Positions 20,841-30,486 of a stretch of DNA of 64,000 nucleotides are shown here, piece by piece (the first letter of the stretch is position 1; every line of letters starts with the position of its first letter). A model generated the notes under the pieces. It was given only the letters and a program-made list of their open reading frames with translations. It searched no databases and had not been told where the DNA came from. The translations under genes and the position numbers were made by a program. Source of the stretch: Streptomyces sp. SAJ15 (GTDB taxonomy: Bacteria; Actinomycetota; Actinomycetes; Streptomycetales; Streptomycetaceae); assembly GCF_007595705.1 (NCBI RefSeq), contig NZ_NISY01000015.1, positions 1 through 64,000 of the forward strand, in the 5' to 3' direction.

Positions 20841-21007
20841 TGGCTGGGGGCCTGGTGTCGCCGGGTGGCTGGGTGTGACCGGGTGACCGGTGACGGGGCG
20901 ACCGGTGGCCGGTGACGGGGGCGGGTGCTCGGACGGGTGGGCCACCCTCGGGTGGGCCGCCCCCCCCAGCCGGGCCGCCCCCTCAGCCGGGCCGCCCCCC
21001 GGCCGGG

Positions 21008-21598
21008 TCAGCCGGCGGCTGTCGTGTCCGAGGCGTCGACCGGGGCCTTCTCCCGCAACAGCTGGACGAAGGCGCGCATCCAGGCGGCGTTGTCGGACCA
21101 GGCCCGGGCGGAGACGAGCGTGCCGTCGACGACGACCTCGGCGTCCTGGTAGTTGGCCCCGGCGGACTGCATGTCCAGCTCCAGGGCCCGGTAGGCGGTG
21201 ACGCGGCGGCCGGCCAGGCCGCCGACGGCGGCGGTGAGGAGGGGGCCGTGGCAGGTCTGGGCGACCGGCTTGTCGGCGTCGAAGAACGCCTTGAGGATCT
21301 TGCGGAGCTCGGGGTCGTTGCGCAGATACTCGGGGGCGCGGCCGCCGGGGATGACGAGGGCGGCGTACTGCCCGGGGTCGACCTCCGAGAAGCCGAGGTC
21401 GGCGAGCCAGGTGTAGCCGGGCTTCTCGGTGTAGGTGTCGTAGTCGTCGACGAAGTCGTGGACCACGAAGCTGAGCTTCTTGCGGCTCGGGGCGGCGATG
21501 TGCACCTCGTACCCCTCCTCGATCAGCCGCTGGTAGGGGTAGAGCACCTCCAGGGATTCGGCCGCGTCGCCGGTCACGATCAGGATCTTCGGAGCCAT
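21008..21598 (-). CDS. DJ-1/PfpI-family protein
   Basis: 196 residues from ATG 21598, chosen because GAGGTGGG precedes it; the frame upstream is low-complexity. The class I glutamine amidotransferase-like fold starts KILIVTGDAAESLEVLYPYQ with the conserved Glu, and has the nucleophile elbow AQTCHGPLL with Cys-His. Members act as deglycases, chaperones or cysteine peptidases on damaged proteins. It is convergent with the HAD hydrolase and divergent from the glutamate dehydrogenase. Confidence 0.9.
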   Translation of the reverse strand: MAPKILIVTGDAAESLEVLYPYQRLIEEGYEVHIAAPSRKKLSFVVHDFVDDYDTYTEKPGYTWLADLGFSEVDPGQYAALVIPGGRAPEYLRNDPELRKILKAFFDADKPVAQTCHGPLLTAAVGGLAGRRVTAYRALELDMQSAGANYQDAEVVVDGTLVSARAWSDNAAWMRAFVQLLREKAPVDASDTTAAG

Positions 21599-22210
21599 GC
21601 CGCCCACCTCTGACTCGTCGCATGCGTCCACTGACTCGTCGCGTACGTCCACGCTAGTCACGGTCCCCGCGTCGCGCCCGCCGTGCACGCGTACCGCCCG
21701 CTGCCAAGGGGGCCGATTCGGCCGGTCACGCCGGGTGGCCGGCGCCCTACGGGCTGAGAAGGAGCGTGCCACCCGCGGGGCGTGTGGGTGCGAAAGAGGT
21801 CAAAAGGGGCGTAAGTCGATGCATGGGAGGCAGGAGAGGGGTGGTGGGGAGGGTGTGAAGGCGGCAAAGAGTTCGGGGGCCACGCGTCGCTGTCCACATC
21901 GTCAAACTTCCCGCCCAGGTTTTGTACACAAACGGCCCATGACGGCGTCAGGGGGGAGAGCGATAGCCTTACTGCGTGATCAGCGCGATATCCACCAGGG
22001 GCGACGGCGCCCCGGAGGTGCGCCCGGAGAACCACAGGCTCCGGGGCGCGGCTGGTCGATCTTGCCAGGGACCTTGGCCGGTTTTGGCCGAGCACACCCC
22101 TGGCTTCCCCCATTCCGGCATACCGTCGAGTGAGACCGGATATCCCGCGTCGCGACGTTATGTCACCGCCATCGATGTCACGCAACGGCGCGCGACAGGA
22201 GCCAGAGGAC
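21599..22210. promoter_or_regulatory. Long divergent region upstream of glutamate dehydrogenase, with palindrome
   Basis: 612 bases between the DJ-1 gene and the dehydrogenase, with no convincing coding frame. A 12-base palindrome TTTGT-AC-ACAAA lies at 21921-21932, unusual in this GC-rich setting, and could be a regulator site; the regulator is unknown. AGAGG at about 22203-22207 is the ribosome site of the dehydrogenase. G-rich runs occupy 21830-21880. Confidence 0.4.
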
Positions 22211-25200
22211 ATGCAGACCAAGCTGGACGAAGCCAAGGCCGAGCTGCTCGCACGGGCCGCCCGGGTAGCTGAGGACGGCCCTGCCGGGGGGCAACAACCG
22301 GTACAGGGCCCCGGCCCGGAGTCCCTTTCCGCGTATCTCCAGCGCTACTACCTGCATACGGCCCCCGAGGACCTGGCCGACCGCGACCCCGTGGACGTCC
22401 TCGGTGCCGCGCTCTCGCACTACCGGCTGGGCGAGAACCGGCCGCAGGGCACCGCGAACGTGCGCGTCCACACCCCCTCCGTCGAGGAGAACGGCTGGAC
22501 CTGCACCCACTCCGTCGTCGAGGTCGTCACCGACGACATGCCCTTCCTCGTCGACTCGGTGACCAACGAGCTCTCCCGGCAGGGCCGTGGCATCCATGTC
22601 GTGATCCACCCTCAGGTGATCGTCCGCCGTGACCTGACCGGCAAGCTGATCGAGATCCTCGACAGCAACGGCGACGCCCGACTCGCCGCCCAGGGCAAGA
22701 CCCCCGAGCGCCCGCACGACGCGCTCGTCGAGTCCTGGATCCATGTCGAGATCGACCGCGAGACCGACCGCGGCGACCTCAAGCAGATCACCGCCGATCT
22801 GCTGCGCGTCCTCTCCGACGTCCGCGAGGCCGTCGAGGACTGGGAGAAGATGCGCGACGCCGCGCTGCGCATCGCCGAGGAGCTGCCGGGCGAGCCGACC
22901 GCGACCGACCTGCGCGACCAGGAGGTGAACGAGGCCCGCGAGCTGCTGCGCTGGCTGGCCGACGACCACTTCACCTTCCTCGGCTACCGCGAGTACGAGC
23001 TGACCCAGGCGCCCACCGAGTCCGGCGGCGAGGAGGACGTGCTCACCGCCGTCCCCGGCACCGGCCTGGGCATCCTGCGTTCCGACCCGCACCACCGCGA
23101 CGGCGACGGCTCCGGCGTCGGCCACGCCCCCGGCTCGCCGTCCTTCAGCCGGCTGCCCGCCGACGCCCGCGCCAAGGCCCGCGAGCACAAGCTGCTGGTG
23201 CTGACCAAGGCGAACAGCCGCGCCACCGTGCACCGCCCGTCCTACCTTGACTACATCGGGGTGAAGAAGTTCGACGCCGCGGGCAACGTGATCGGCGAGC
23301 GGCGCTTCCTGGGCCTGTTCTCCTCCGCCGCGTACACCGAGTCGGTGCGCCGGGTGCCGGTCATCCGGCGCAAGGTCGAGGAGGTCCTGGAGGGCGCCGG
23401 CTTCGCGCCCAACAGCCACGACGGCCGCGACCTGCTCCAGATCCTGGAGACCTACCCGCGCGACGAGCTGTTCCAGACCCCGACCGACCAGCTGCGCTCC
23501 ATCGTCACCTCCGTCCTCTACCTGCAGGAGCGCCGCCGGCTGCGGCTGTTCCTGCGCGAGGACGAGTACGGGCGCTTCTACTCCGCGCTGGTCTACCTGC
23601 CGCGGGACCGCTTCACCACCGACGTCCGGCTGCGGCTGACCGACATCCTGATCGAGGAGCTCAACGGTCGCCCCAAGGTCGACTTCACCGCGCTGCACAC
23701 CGAGTCGGTCCTCTCCCGGCTGCACTTCGTCGTCCGCGTCAAGCCCGGCGCCACCCTGCCCGACCTGACCGACGCCGACATGGAGCGCATCGAGCACCGC
23801 CTGGTCGAGGCCGCCCGCTCCTGGGCCGACGGCTTCGCCGAGGCGCTGGGCGCCGAGGTCGGCGAGGAGCGCGCCGCCGAGCTGCTGCGCCGCTACGGCT
23901 CCGCCTTCCCCGAGGGCTACAAGGCCGACCACTCGCCGCGTGCCGCCGTCGCCGACCTCCAGCACCTGGAGCGGCTCACCGCGACCGGCGGCGAGCGCGA
24001 ATTCGCGCTGAGCCTGTACGAGCCGGTGGGCGCCGCCGTCGGCGAGCGCCGCTTCAAGATCTACCGCTACGGCGCCCAGGTGTCCCTCTCCGCGGTGCTG
24101 CCGGTGCTCAACCGCCTCGGCGTCGAGGTCATCGACGAGCGCCCCCACGAGCTGCGCTGCTCGGACCGCACCTCCGCCTGGATCTACGACTTCGGTCTGC
24201 GGCTGCCGGTCTCCAAGGGCGGCGACAGCCTCGCCGACGACGCCCGCGAGCGGTTCCAGAACGCGTTCGCGGCGGTGTGGACCGGCCAGGCCGAGAACGA
24301 CAACTTCAACCAGCTCGTGCTGGGCGCCGGGCTCGACTGGCGCCAGGCCATGGTGCTCCGCGCCTACGCCAAGTACCTGCGCCAGGCCGGCTCGACCTTC
24401 AGCCAGGCGTACATGGAGGACACCCTCCGCAACAACGTGCACACCACCCGGCTGCTGGTCTCCCTCTTCGAGGCCCGCATGTCGCCGGAGCGGCAGCGCG
24501 CCGGCGTCGAGCTGACCGACGCCCTGCTGGAGGAGCTGGAGGCGGCGCTCGACCAGGTCGCCTCGCTGGACGAGGACCGCATCCTGCGCTCCTTCCTCAC
24601 GGTCATCAAGGCCACCCTGCGCACCAACCACTTCCAGACCGACAGCGACGGCAAGCCGCACTCCTACCTGTCGATGAAGCTGGACCCGCAGGCCATCCCG
24701 GACCTTCCCGCGCCCCGCCCGGCGTACGAGATCTGGGTCTACTCCCCGCGGGTGGAGGGCGTGCACCTGCGCTTCGGCAAGGTCGCGCGCGGCGGTCTGC
24801 GCTGGTCCGACCGGCGTGAGGACTTCCGCACCGAGATCCTGGGCCTGGTCAAGGCGCAGATGGTGAAGAACACCGTCATCGTGCCGGTCGGCGCCAAGGG
24901 CGGCTTCGTCGGCAAGCGGCTGCCGGACCCGTCGGTGGACCGCGACGCCTGGCTGGCCGAGGGCATCGCCTGCTACCAGACCTTCATCTCCGGCCTGCTC
25001 GACATCACCGACAACATGGTCGGCGGCCAGGTCGAGCCGCCCCGTGACGTGGTGCGCCACGACGGGGACGACACCTACCTCGTCGTCGCCGCCGACAAGG
25101 GCACCGCCACCTTCTCCGACATCGCCAACGAGGTGGCCCAGTCCTACGGCTTCTGGCTCGGCGACGCCTTCGCCTCCGGCGGCTCGGCGGGCTACGACCA

Positions 25201-27199
25201 CAAGGGCATGGGCATCACCGCCCGCGGCGCCTGGGAGTCGGTCAAGCGGCACTTCCGCGAGCTGGGTCACGACACCCAGAGCCAGGACTTCACCGTGGTC
25301 GGCGTCGGCGACATGTCCGGCGACGTCTTCGGCAACGGCATGCTGCTCAGCGAGCACATCCGCCTGGTCGCCGCCTTCGACCACCGCCACATCTTCATCG
25401 ACCCCGTGCCCGACGCCGCGGTCTCCTACGCCGAGCGGCGCCGCCTCTTCGAGCTGCCCCGCTCCTCGTGGGCCGACTACGACACCAGCCTGCTCTCGGC
25501 GGGCGGCGGCGTCTTCCCGCGCACCGCCAAGTCCATCGCCCTCACCCCGCAGATCCGCGCGGCCCTCGGCATCGAGGGCAAGGTCGGCAAGATGACCCCC
25601 GCCGAGCTGATGAAGGCGATCCTCCAGGCCCCGGTCGACCTGCTGTGGAACGGCGGCATCGGCACCTACGTCAAGGCGCACACCGAGAGCCACGCCGACG
25701 TCGGCGACAAGGCCAACGACGCCATCCGCGTCGACGGCCAGGACCTGCGGGTCAAGGTCGTCGGCGAGGGCGGCAACCTCGGCCTCACCCAGCTCGGCCG
25801 CATCGAGTTCGCCTCCGGCGGCGGCCGGATCAACACCGACGCCATCGACAACAGCGCCGGCGTGGACACCTCCGACCACGAGGTGAACATCAAGATCCTG
25901 CTGAACAAGGTGGTCGAGGACGGCGACCTCACCCTCAAGCAGCGCAACAAGCTGCTCGCCGAGATGACCGACGAGGTCGGCGCGCTGGTGCTGCGCAACA
26001 ACTACGCCCAGAACGTCGCCCTCACCAACGCGGTCACCCAGGCCCCGAGCCTGCTCCACGCCCACCAGCGCACCATGCGACGCCTGGTCCGCGACGGCGC
26101 CCTCGACCGCGCGCTGGAGTTCCTCCCCAGCGACCGGGTGATCCGCGAGCGGCTCGCCTCCGGGCGCGGCCTGACCCAGCCCGAGCTGGCCGTCCTGCTC
26201 GCCTACACCAAGATCACCGTCGCCGAGGAGCTCATCGGCACCGGGCTGCCGGACGACCCGTACCTCCAGCGCCTGCTGAACGCCTACTTCCCGAAGGCGC
26301 TCAACGAGCGGTTCCCGGAGCACATCGACAACCACGCGCTGCGTCGCGAGATCATCACCACGGTGCTGGTCAACGACACCATCAACACCGGTGGCTCGAC
26401 GTTCCTGCACCGTATGCGCGAGGAGACCGGCGCCTCCATCGAGGAGATCGTCCGCGCCCAGACCGCGGCCCGCGCGATCTTCGTCCTCGGTGAGGTCTGG
26501 GACGAGGTCGAGGCCCTGGACACCGTCGTCCCCGCCGACGTCCAGACCCGGATCCGGCTCCACTCCCGCCGCCTCGTCGAGCGCGGCACCCGCTGGCTGC
26601 TCAACAACCGCCCGCAGCCGCTGGAGCTCACCGAGACCATCGAGTTCTTCCGCGACGGCGTGGCGGCGGTCTGGTCCCAGCTCGCCAAGCTGCTGCGCGG
26701 CGCGGACCTGGAGTGGTACCAGCGGATCAACGAGGAGCTGACCGGCGCCGGGGTCCCCGAGGAGCTGGCCATGCGCGTCGCCGGCTTCTCCTCGGCCTTC
26801 CCCGCGCTCGACGTCGTCGCCATCGCCGACCGCATCGGCAAGGACCCGCTCGCCGTCGCCGAGGTCTACTACGACCTCGCCGACCGGCTGCGGATCACCG
26901 ACCTCATGGACCGCATCATCGAGCTCCCCCGAGCCGACCGCTGGCAGTCCATGGCCCGCGCCTCCATCCGCGAGGACCTCTACGCCGCGCACGCCGCCCT
27001 CACCGCCGACATCCTGGCGGTCGGCAACGGCGCCTCCACCCCGGAGCAGCGGTTCACGTCCTGGGAGGAGAAGAACGCGGCCATCCTCCAGCGCGCCCGC
27101 ACCACGCTGGAGGAGATCCAGGGCTCGGAGACCTTCGACCTGGCCAACCTGTCGGTGGCGATGCGGACGATGCGGACGCTGCTGCGGTCGCATGCGTGA
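22211..27199 (+). CDS. NAD-specific glutamate dehydrogenase, large 180-kDa class
   Basis: 1662 residues, the length of the L_180 class first characterised in Streptomyces clavuligerus and Pseudomonas. It deaminates glutamate to 2-oxoglutarate for catabolism. The N-terminal half is regulatory with ACT-like segments. The catalytic region includes GGLRWSDRREDFRTEI, VPVGAKGGF with its Lys, and GEGGNLGLTQLGRIEFA of the dinucleotide-binding part. ATG 22211 is chosen for its AGAGG site; upstream in-frame starts lie in non-conserved sequence. Codon use is even throughout, with no frame break. A strong terminator follows. Confidence 0.96.
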   Translation: MQTKLDEAKAELLARAARVAEDGPAGGQQPVQGPGPESLSAYLQRYYLHTAPEDLADRDPVDVLGAALSHYRLGENRPQGTANVRVHTPSVEENGWTCTHSVVEVVTDDMPFLVDSVTNELSRQGRGIHVVIHPQVIVRRDLTGKLIEILDSNGDARLAAQGKTPERPHDALVESWIHVEIDRETDRGDLKQITADLLRVLSDVREAVEDWEKMRDAALRIAEELPGEPTATDLRDQEVNEARELLRWLADDHFTFLGYREYELTQAPTESGGEEDVLTAVPGTGLGILRSDPHHRDGDGSGVGHAPGSPSFSRLPADARAKAREHKLLVLTKANSRATVHRPSYLDYIGVKKFDAAGNVIGERRFLGLFSSAAYTESVRRVPVIRRKVEEVLEGAGFAPNSHDGRDLLQILETYPRDELFQTPTDQLRSIVTSVLYLQERRRLRLFLREDEYGRFYSALVYLPRDRFTTDVRLRLTDILIEELNGRPKVDFTALHTESVLSRLHFVVRVKPGATLPDLTDADMERIEHRLVEAARSWADGFAEALGAEVGEERAAELLRRYGSAFPEGYKADHSPRAAVADLQHLERLTATGGEREFALSLYEPVGAAVGERRFKIYRYGAQVSLSAVLPVLNRLGVEVIDERPHELRCSDRTSAWIYDFGLRLPVSKGGDSLADDARERFQNAFAAVWTGQAENDNFNQLVLGAGLDWRQAMVLRAYAKYLRQAGSTFSQAYMEDTLRNNVHTTRLLVSLFEARMSPERQRAGVELTDALLEELEAALDQVASLDEDRILRSFLTVIKATLRTNHFQTDSDGKPHSYLSMKLDPQAIPDLPAPRPAYEIWVYSPRVEGVHLRFGKVARGGLRWSDRREDFRTEILGLVKAQMVKNTVIVPVGAKGGFVGKRLPDPSVDRDAWLAEGIACYQTFISGLLDITDNMVGGQVEPPRDVVRHDGDDTYLVVAADKGTATFSDIANEVAQSYGFWLGDAFASGGSAGYDHKGMGITARGAWESVKRHFRELGHDTQSQDFTVVGVGDMSGDVFGNGMLLSEHIRLVAAFDHRHIFIDPVPDAAVSYAERRRLFELPRSSWADYDTSLLSAGGGVFPRTAKSIALTPQIRAALGIEGKVGKMTPAELMKAILQAPVDLLWNGGIGTYVKAHTESHADVGDKANDAIRVDGQDLRVKVVGEGGNLGLTQLGRIEFASGGGRINTDAIDNSAGVDTSDHEVNIKILLNKVVEDGDLTLKQRNKLLAEMTDEVGALVLRNNYAQNVALTNAVTQAPSLLHAHQRTMRRLVRDGALDRALEFLPSDRVIRERLASGRGLTQPELAVLLAYTKITVAEELIGTGLPDDPYLQRLLNAYFPKALNERFPEHIDNHALRREIITTVLVNDTINTGGSTFLHRMREETGASIEEIVRAQTAARAIFVLGEVWDEVEALDTVVPADVQTRIRLHSRRLVERGTRWLLNNRPQPLELTETIEFFRDGVAAVWSQLAKLLRGADLEWYQRINEELTGAGVPEELAMRVAGFSSAFPALDVVAIADRIGKDPLAVAEVYYDLADRLRITDLMDRIIELPRADRWQSMARASIREDLYAAHAALTADILAVGNGASTPEQRFTSWEEKNAAILQRARTTLEEIQGSETFDLANLSVAMRTMRTLLRSHA

Positions 27200-27240
27200 G
27201 CGCCGACGCTGAGCCGCGACGCCGACGCTGAGCCAGCGTG

Positions 27241-27285
27241 AAGGGGCGGTGCGGGTTCCGGATACCGGGACCCGCACCGCCCCTT
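27241..27285. terminator. Terminator after glutamate dehydrogenase
   Basis: A perfect 16-bp stem (27241-27256 with 27270-27285) encloses a 13-base loop. It starts 41 bases after the stop of the dehydrogenase. TTCG follows instead of a T run, as is common in Streptomyces. Confidence 0.85.
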
Positions 27286-27459
27286 CGTCGTGTCGGGGGA
27301 CCCGACCCGCCGCCCCGGGGGAGGCGGGTGTGCGCCCGCCACCCTGAGGGAAGCGGGCCGCCGGTGTAGCCCGGAAAACGGCGGACGGGCGCGGTGGCCG
27401 CGTGTTACGTTGGCGAGGTTCGTGTGGACCGGATCGAGGACGAAAGGGAGGTGGGGTTG

Positions 27460-27528
27460 ATGACCGCGCCCGAGGCCACTGCCGCGCGCAGCGCCCGGAC
27501 CGCCCCCGCGTCCCGGGCGACGGCCTGA
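27460..27528 (+). CDS. Possible 22-residue small protein or leader peptide
   Basis: ATG 27460 is preceded by AAGGGAGG at 27444-27451, a near-ideal ribosome site, and the frame runs 22 codons (MTAPEATAARSARTAPASRATA) to TGA 27528. The stretch lies in a 429-base gap otherwise holding only the terminator at 27241. It could be a leader peptide for the GNAT gene 100 bases on, or chance. No attenuator-like run of one amino acid is seen. Confidence 0.3.
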   Translation: MTAPEATAARSARTAPASRATA

Positions 27529-27628
27529 CCCGTCACACCCCGCCTCGCCGAGAGCCCGCCTTTCGCGGAGCCACCCGCGAGGTGTCCGATCACTCGAACC
27601 TCACCATGAAACGGATCCTCATCCCGTC

Positions 27629-28144
27629 ATGCGTACCCACCACACCTGGGTCACCCGCGCCGAGACCCGCGCGGACATCCCCGCCATCCGCGAGATCACC
27701 CTCGCCGCGTTCGACACCCCGCTGGAGGCGGACTTGGTCGACGCGTTGCGCGCCGACCCCGCCTGGATCGACGGCCTGTCGCTCGTCGCGACCGACGCGG
27801 ACGGCACGCTCGTCGCCCACGCCCTGCTGACCCGCTGCCACATCGGCGAGGCCCCGGCCCTGTGCCTGGGCCCCGTCTCCGTGCGGCCGGAGCACCAGCG
27901 GACGGGTGCCGGCTCCGCCGTCATCCGCGCCGCGCTCGCCGCGGCGAGGGAGCGCGACGAGCACCACGTCACCGTCCTCGGACACCCGGAGTACTACCCG
28001 CGCTTCGGGTTCACCCGCGCCTCGACCCACGGCATCGGCCTGACCATCGAGGTGCCGGACGAGGCCATGATGGCGCTCACCCTGGACGCGGCCCACCCGC
28101 TGCCGAGCGGCACCGTCCGCTACGCGGCTCCGTTCGGGATCTAG
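27629..28144 (+). CDS. GNAT-family N-acetyltransferase (YhbS-like)
   Basis: 171 residues. It begins TRAETRADIPAIREITLAAF, with the acetyl-CoA site GPVSVRPEHQRTGAGSAVIRAAL and the YhbS-type VLGHPEYYPRFGFTRAS. The substrate is unknown; this subfamily is annotated as predicted acetyltransferases of small molecules or proteins. The gene stands alone, with no clear ribosome site. Confidence 0.9.
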   Translation: MRTHHTWVTRAETRADIPAIREITLAAFDTPLEADLVDALRADPAWIDGLSLVATDADGTLVAHALLTRCHIGEAPALCLGPVSVRPEHQRTGAGSAVIRAALAAARERDEHHVTVLGHPEYYPRFGFTRASTHGIGLTIEVPDEAMMALTLDAAHPLPSGTVRYAAPFGI

Positions 28145-28250
28145 CGGCCTCGCCCGCCGCCGGGCGAGGGGGCGCCTCGCCTCCTCGCCCGGCGGCGGCA
28201 ACCCTCCCGTACCCTCGTCCCTTCAGTGATCTTGAGCGGGGGAGTGGGCC

Positions 28251-29036
28251 GTGCACAGTGCCGTCGTCACGTCCGGGGGAGACCGGATCCGGTGGGTGGA
28301 ACTGCCGGGGGAGGGGCCCGCGCGGGTCTATGTGCACGGGCTGGGGGCCACCTCGCCCGCGTACTTCGCCGCCGTGGCGGTCCATCCATCGCTGGCGGGG
28401 TGACGGTCGCTGCTGGTGGACCTGATGGGACACGGCCACAGCGACCGGCCGACGGACTTCGACTACACCCTGGAGTCCCACGCCGACGCCCTCGCCGCGG
28501 CATTGACCGCGGCCGGCGTCTTCGGCGCGGAGATCGTCGCGCACAGCATGGGCGGTTCGGTCGCCATCGTGCTCGCCGCCCGCCACCCCGAGTTGGTCTC
28601 CCGGCTGGTCCTGGTCGACGCCAACCTCGACCCGATCCCGCGCCGGCCCGAGTCCTCCGGCAGCAGCGGCATCGCCTGGTACCCGGAAGAGGAGTTCCTG
28701 GCGGGCGGCTGGGCGGAGGTACGGGACCGGGTCGGCGCCCACTGGTGGTCGACCATGCGACTGGCCGGTCGGGAGGCGCTGCACCGCAGCGCCGTGCACC
28801 TCGCGCGAGGCACCACCCCCACCATGCGCGAACTCCTGCTGGAGCTGGACATCCCACGCGCCTATCTGCTGCCGGAGGCCGACGGCCCGCTGCCCGGCGC
28901 CGAGGCGCTCGCCGCGGCGGGGGTGGCCGTCGTGGCCGTCCCCGACTGTGGGCACAACATCATGCTGGACAACCCGGAGGGCTTCGTCCGCGCCACCGCG
29001 GCCGCGCTGGTCGGGACCGACGCGGGGGAGTCGTAG
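28251..29036 (+). pseudogene. Alpha/beta hydrolase interrupted by in-frame TGA
   Basis: From GTG 28251 (GGGGGAG 8 bases upstream) the frame encodes the first 50 residues of an alpha/beta hydrolase, including the oxyanion-hole motif YVHGLGAT. It then stops at TGA 28401-28403 and continues in the same frame with RSLLVDLMGHGHSDRP, the nucleophile elbow VAHSMGGSVA, and the catalytic His in PDCGHNIML. One base (CGA to TGA) would restore a 261-residue protein. Re-initiation at GTG 28416 or ATG 28425 would make only the C-terminal part without the oxyanion hole. This is either a recent pseudogene, a readthrough site or a sequence error. Confidence 0.8.
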
Positions 29037-29139
29037 GCGCCACGGCCCGGGGCCCGGCCCCGGCCCCGAGCCCGGGGCCTGACACCAGCCGCATCGGCTC
29101 GCGTCGACCCGCATCGGCCTCCAGATGCCCGCGTGCCGC

Positions 29140-30417
29140 CTAACGCTGGACGGGGCTCGCCGCCGCGTCGGGCCGCGCCGCGTCGGGCCGCGCCGCGTCG
29201 GGCCGCGCCGTGTCGGGCCGCGCCGTGTCGGGCCGCGCCGTGTCGGGCCGGTCTCCACGTACCTCCGGCAGCAGCAGGACGGCCAGGTTCGCGACGGCCA
29301 CCAGGACCGCCGCCGCCAGCAACGGCGCGGTGGTGCCGACCGCCGCGGCGACGGGCGCGGCCACGGCCAGGCCCAGGGGGCGGGCGGCGAAGGAGATCAG
29401 CATGTCGAAGGAGCCGACCCGGCCGAGCGCCTCCCGGGGGATGCGCTGCTGGAGGGTGGTCTCCCACAGCGGGCTCAGGACGCCGAGCCCGAACATGGCG
29501 GCGCAGTAGGCGACCGTGACGGCTGCCGTCGGCAGCCGCAGCGCGAAGGCCGCCAGGGGCAGCGCGTAGACGGCGGCCCCCAGGGCGATGGCGACCAGCG
29601 GGCGCCGGATGGGCAGTCGGGACGCGGCCCAGACGCCGGCCAGCATGCCCGCCGTGCCGACCTGCGTGATGATCACCCAGGCGGTCTCGCCGCCCAGATG
29701 GCGCACGGCGATCAGCGGGCCGAGCGTCAGCAGGAACCCCGCGGCCAGGTGCCACACCCCGTGACCGAGGGCGTTGAGGACGAACCAGCGGTGTCGCCGG
29801 GACTCCGCCCAGCCCTCCCGGAGGTCCGCCAGGAAGTCGCCGCGTGCGGTCGGGCGGGCGGTCGGCTCGGGGTGCAGCCGGCCGAGCGTGGTGGCGGACA
29901 CCACGAACAGCGCGCCGGTCAGGAGCGAGGACCAGCCGGCTCCCACCAGCAGCATCAGCCCTCCGGCGGTGGCGGGCGCGGCGACCTGGGCGAGCCCCTG
30001 GGCCACGCCGAGCCGCGCGTTCACCCGCAGCCGCTCCGGCGCGGGCACCACGGCGGCGACCAGCGTTCGGACGGCCGGCGTCCCGAAGGCCACGGCCGCG
30101 CCGGTGATCGCGGACAGCACCGCCAGATCCGCGATGCGGACCTGCCCGGCGAGGAGTTCGGCGCCGATCGCCAGTTGGGTGACGGCGCGTATCAGGTCCG
30201 CGGCGAGCGTCACCCGCTGCGGTGGGAAGCGATCGGCCACCACGCCGGCGACCGGCAGCAGGAGCAGCAGGGGGAGCAGTTCGCAGGAGAGGACGAGCCC
30301 CAGGTCGGCGGCGGAGCCGGTGCCGACGATCGCGAGGGTCAACGTGGTCGGGATGAGCGCGGTGCCCAGCGCCGCGAAGGTGCGTCCGATCAGCAGGCGA
30401 AGCGTCGGTGGCATCAT
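29140..30417 (-). CDS. MFS transporter (enterobactin/macrolide-exporter type)
   Basis: 425 residues with about twelve hydrophobic helices; the start is IGRTFAALGTALIPTTLTLAI. It looks like a drug or siderophore exporter of the MFS_3 type. The last 35 residues are six tandem copies of the pentapeptide (T/A)ARPD, encoded by a 15-bp tandem repeat. It is divergent from a MarR regulator with an operator candidate between, so its expression is probably induced by a ligand of that regulator. Confidence 0.9.
   Translation of the reverse strand: MMPPTLRLLIGRTFAALGTALIPTTLTLAIVGTGSAADLGLVLSCELLPLLLLLPVAGVVADRFPPQRVTLAADLIRAVTQLAIGAELLAGQVRIADLAVLSAITGAAVAFGTPAVRTLVAAVVPAPERLRVNARLGVAQGLAQVAAPATAGGLMLLVGAGWSSLLTGALFVVSATTLGRLHPEPTARPTARGDFLADLREGWAESRRHRWFVLNALGHGVWHLAAGFLLTLGPLIAVRHLGGETAWVIITQVGTAGMLAGVWAASRLPIRRPLVAIALGAAVYALPLAAFALRLPTAAVTVAYCAAMFGLGVLSPLWETTLQQRIPREALGRVGSFDMLISFAARPLGLAVAAPVAAAVGTTAPLLAAAVLVAVANLAVLLLPEVRGDRPDTARPDTARPDTARPDAARPDAARPDAAASPVQR
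29162..29251 (-). repeat. 15-bp tandem repeat coding for (T/A)ARPD
   Basis: Six adjacent 15-bp units run from 29162 to 29251. The first three read GCCGCGTCGGGCCGC and the last three GCCGTGTCGGGCCGC, with one terminal change. The two blocks differ by a single base, which suggests stepwise slippage. They encode the acidic/basic tail of the MFS transporter. Confidence 0.9.
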
Positions 30418-30446
30418 GGCGGCGAATGTATTTCGCTGCCGGATCG

Positions 30447-30458
30447 TTCGTCAACGAA
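30447..30458. promoter_or_regulatory. Candidate MarR operator TTCGTCAACGAA
   Basis: TTCGT-CA-ACGAA is a perfect palindrome in the 69-base gap between the MFS and MarR genes. A wider inverted repeat, GTATTTCG (30428-30435) and CGAAATAC (30455-30462), overlaps it. It sits where it would block the -35 region of the MarR promoter, whose -10 is probably TAGCAT or CATACT at 30472-30480. MarR dimers usually bind such palindromes. Confidence 0.6.
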
Positions 30459-30486
30459 ATACTTGCTGGCGTAGCATACTGGGTGG

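Noticed and set aside
22178..27277. Minus-strand open frame of about 1700 codons opposite glutamate dehydrogenase
   Set aside because: It is a GC-bias shadow of the dehydrogenase; its translation is Leu/Val/Asp/Gly-rich without family motifs.
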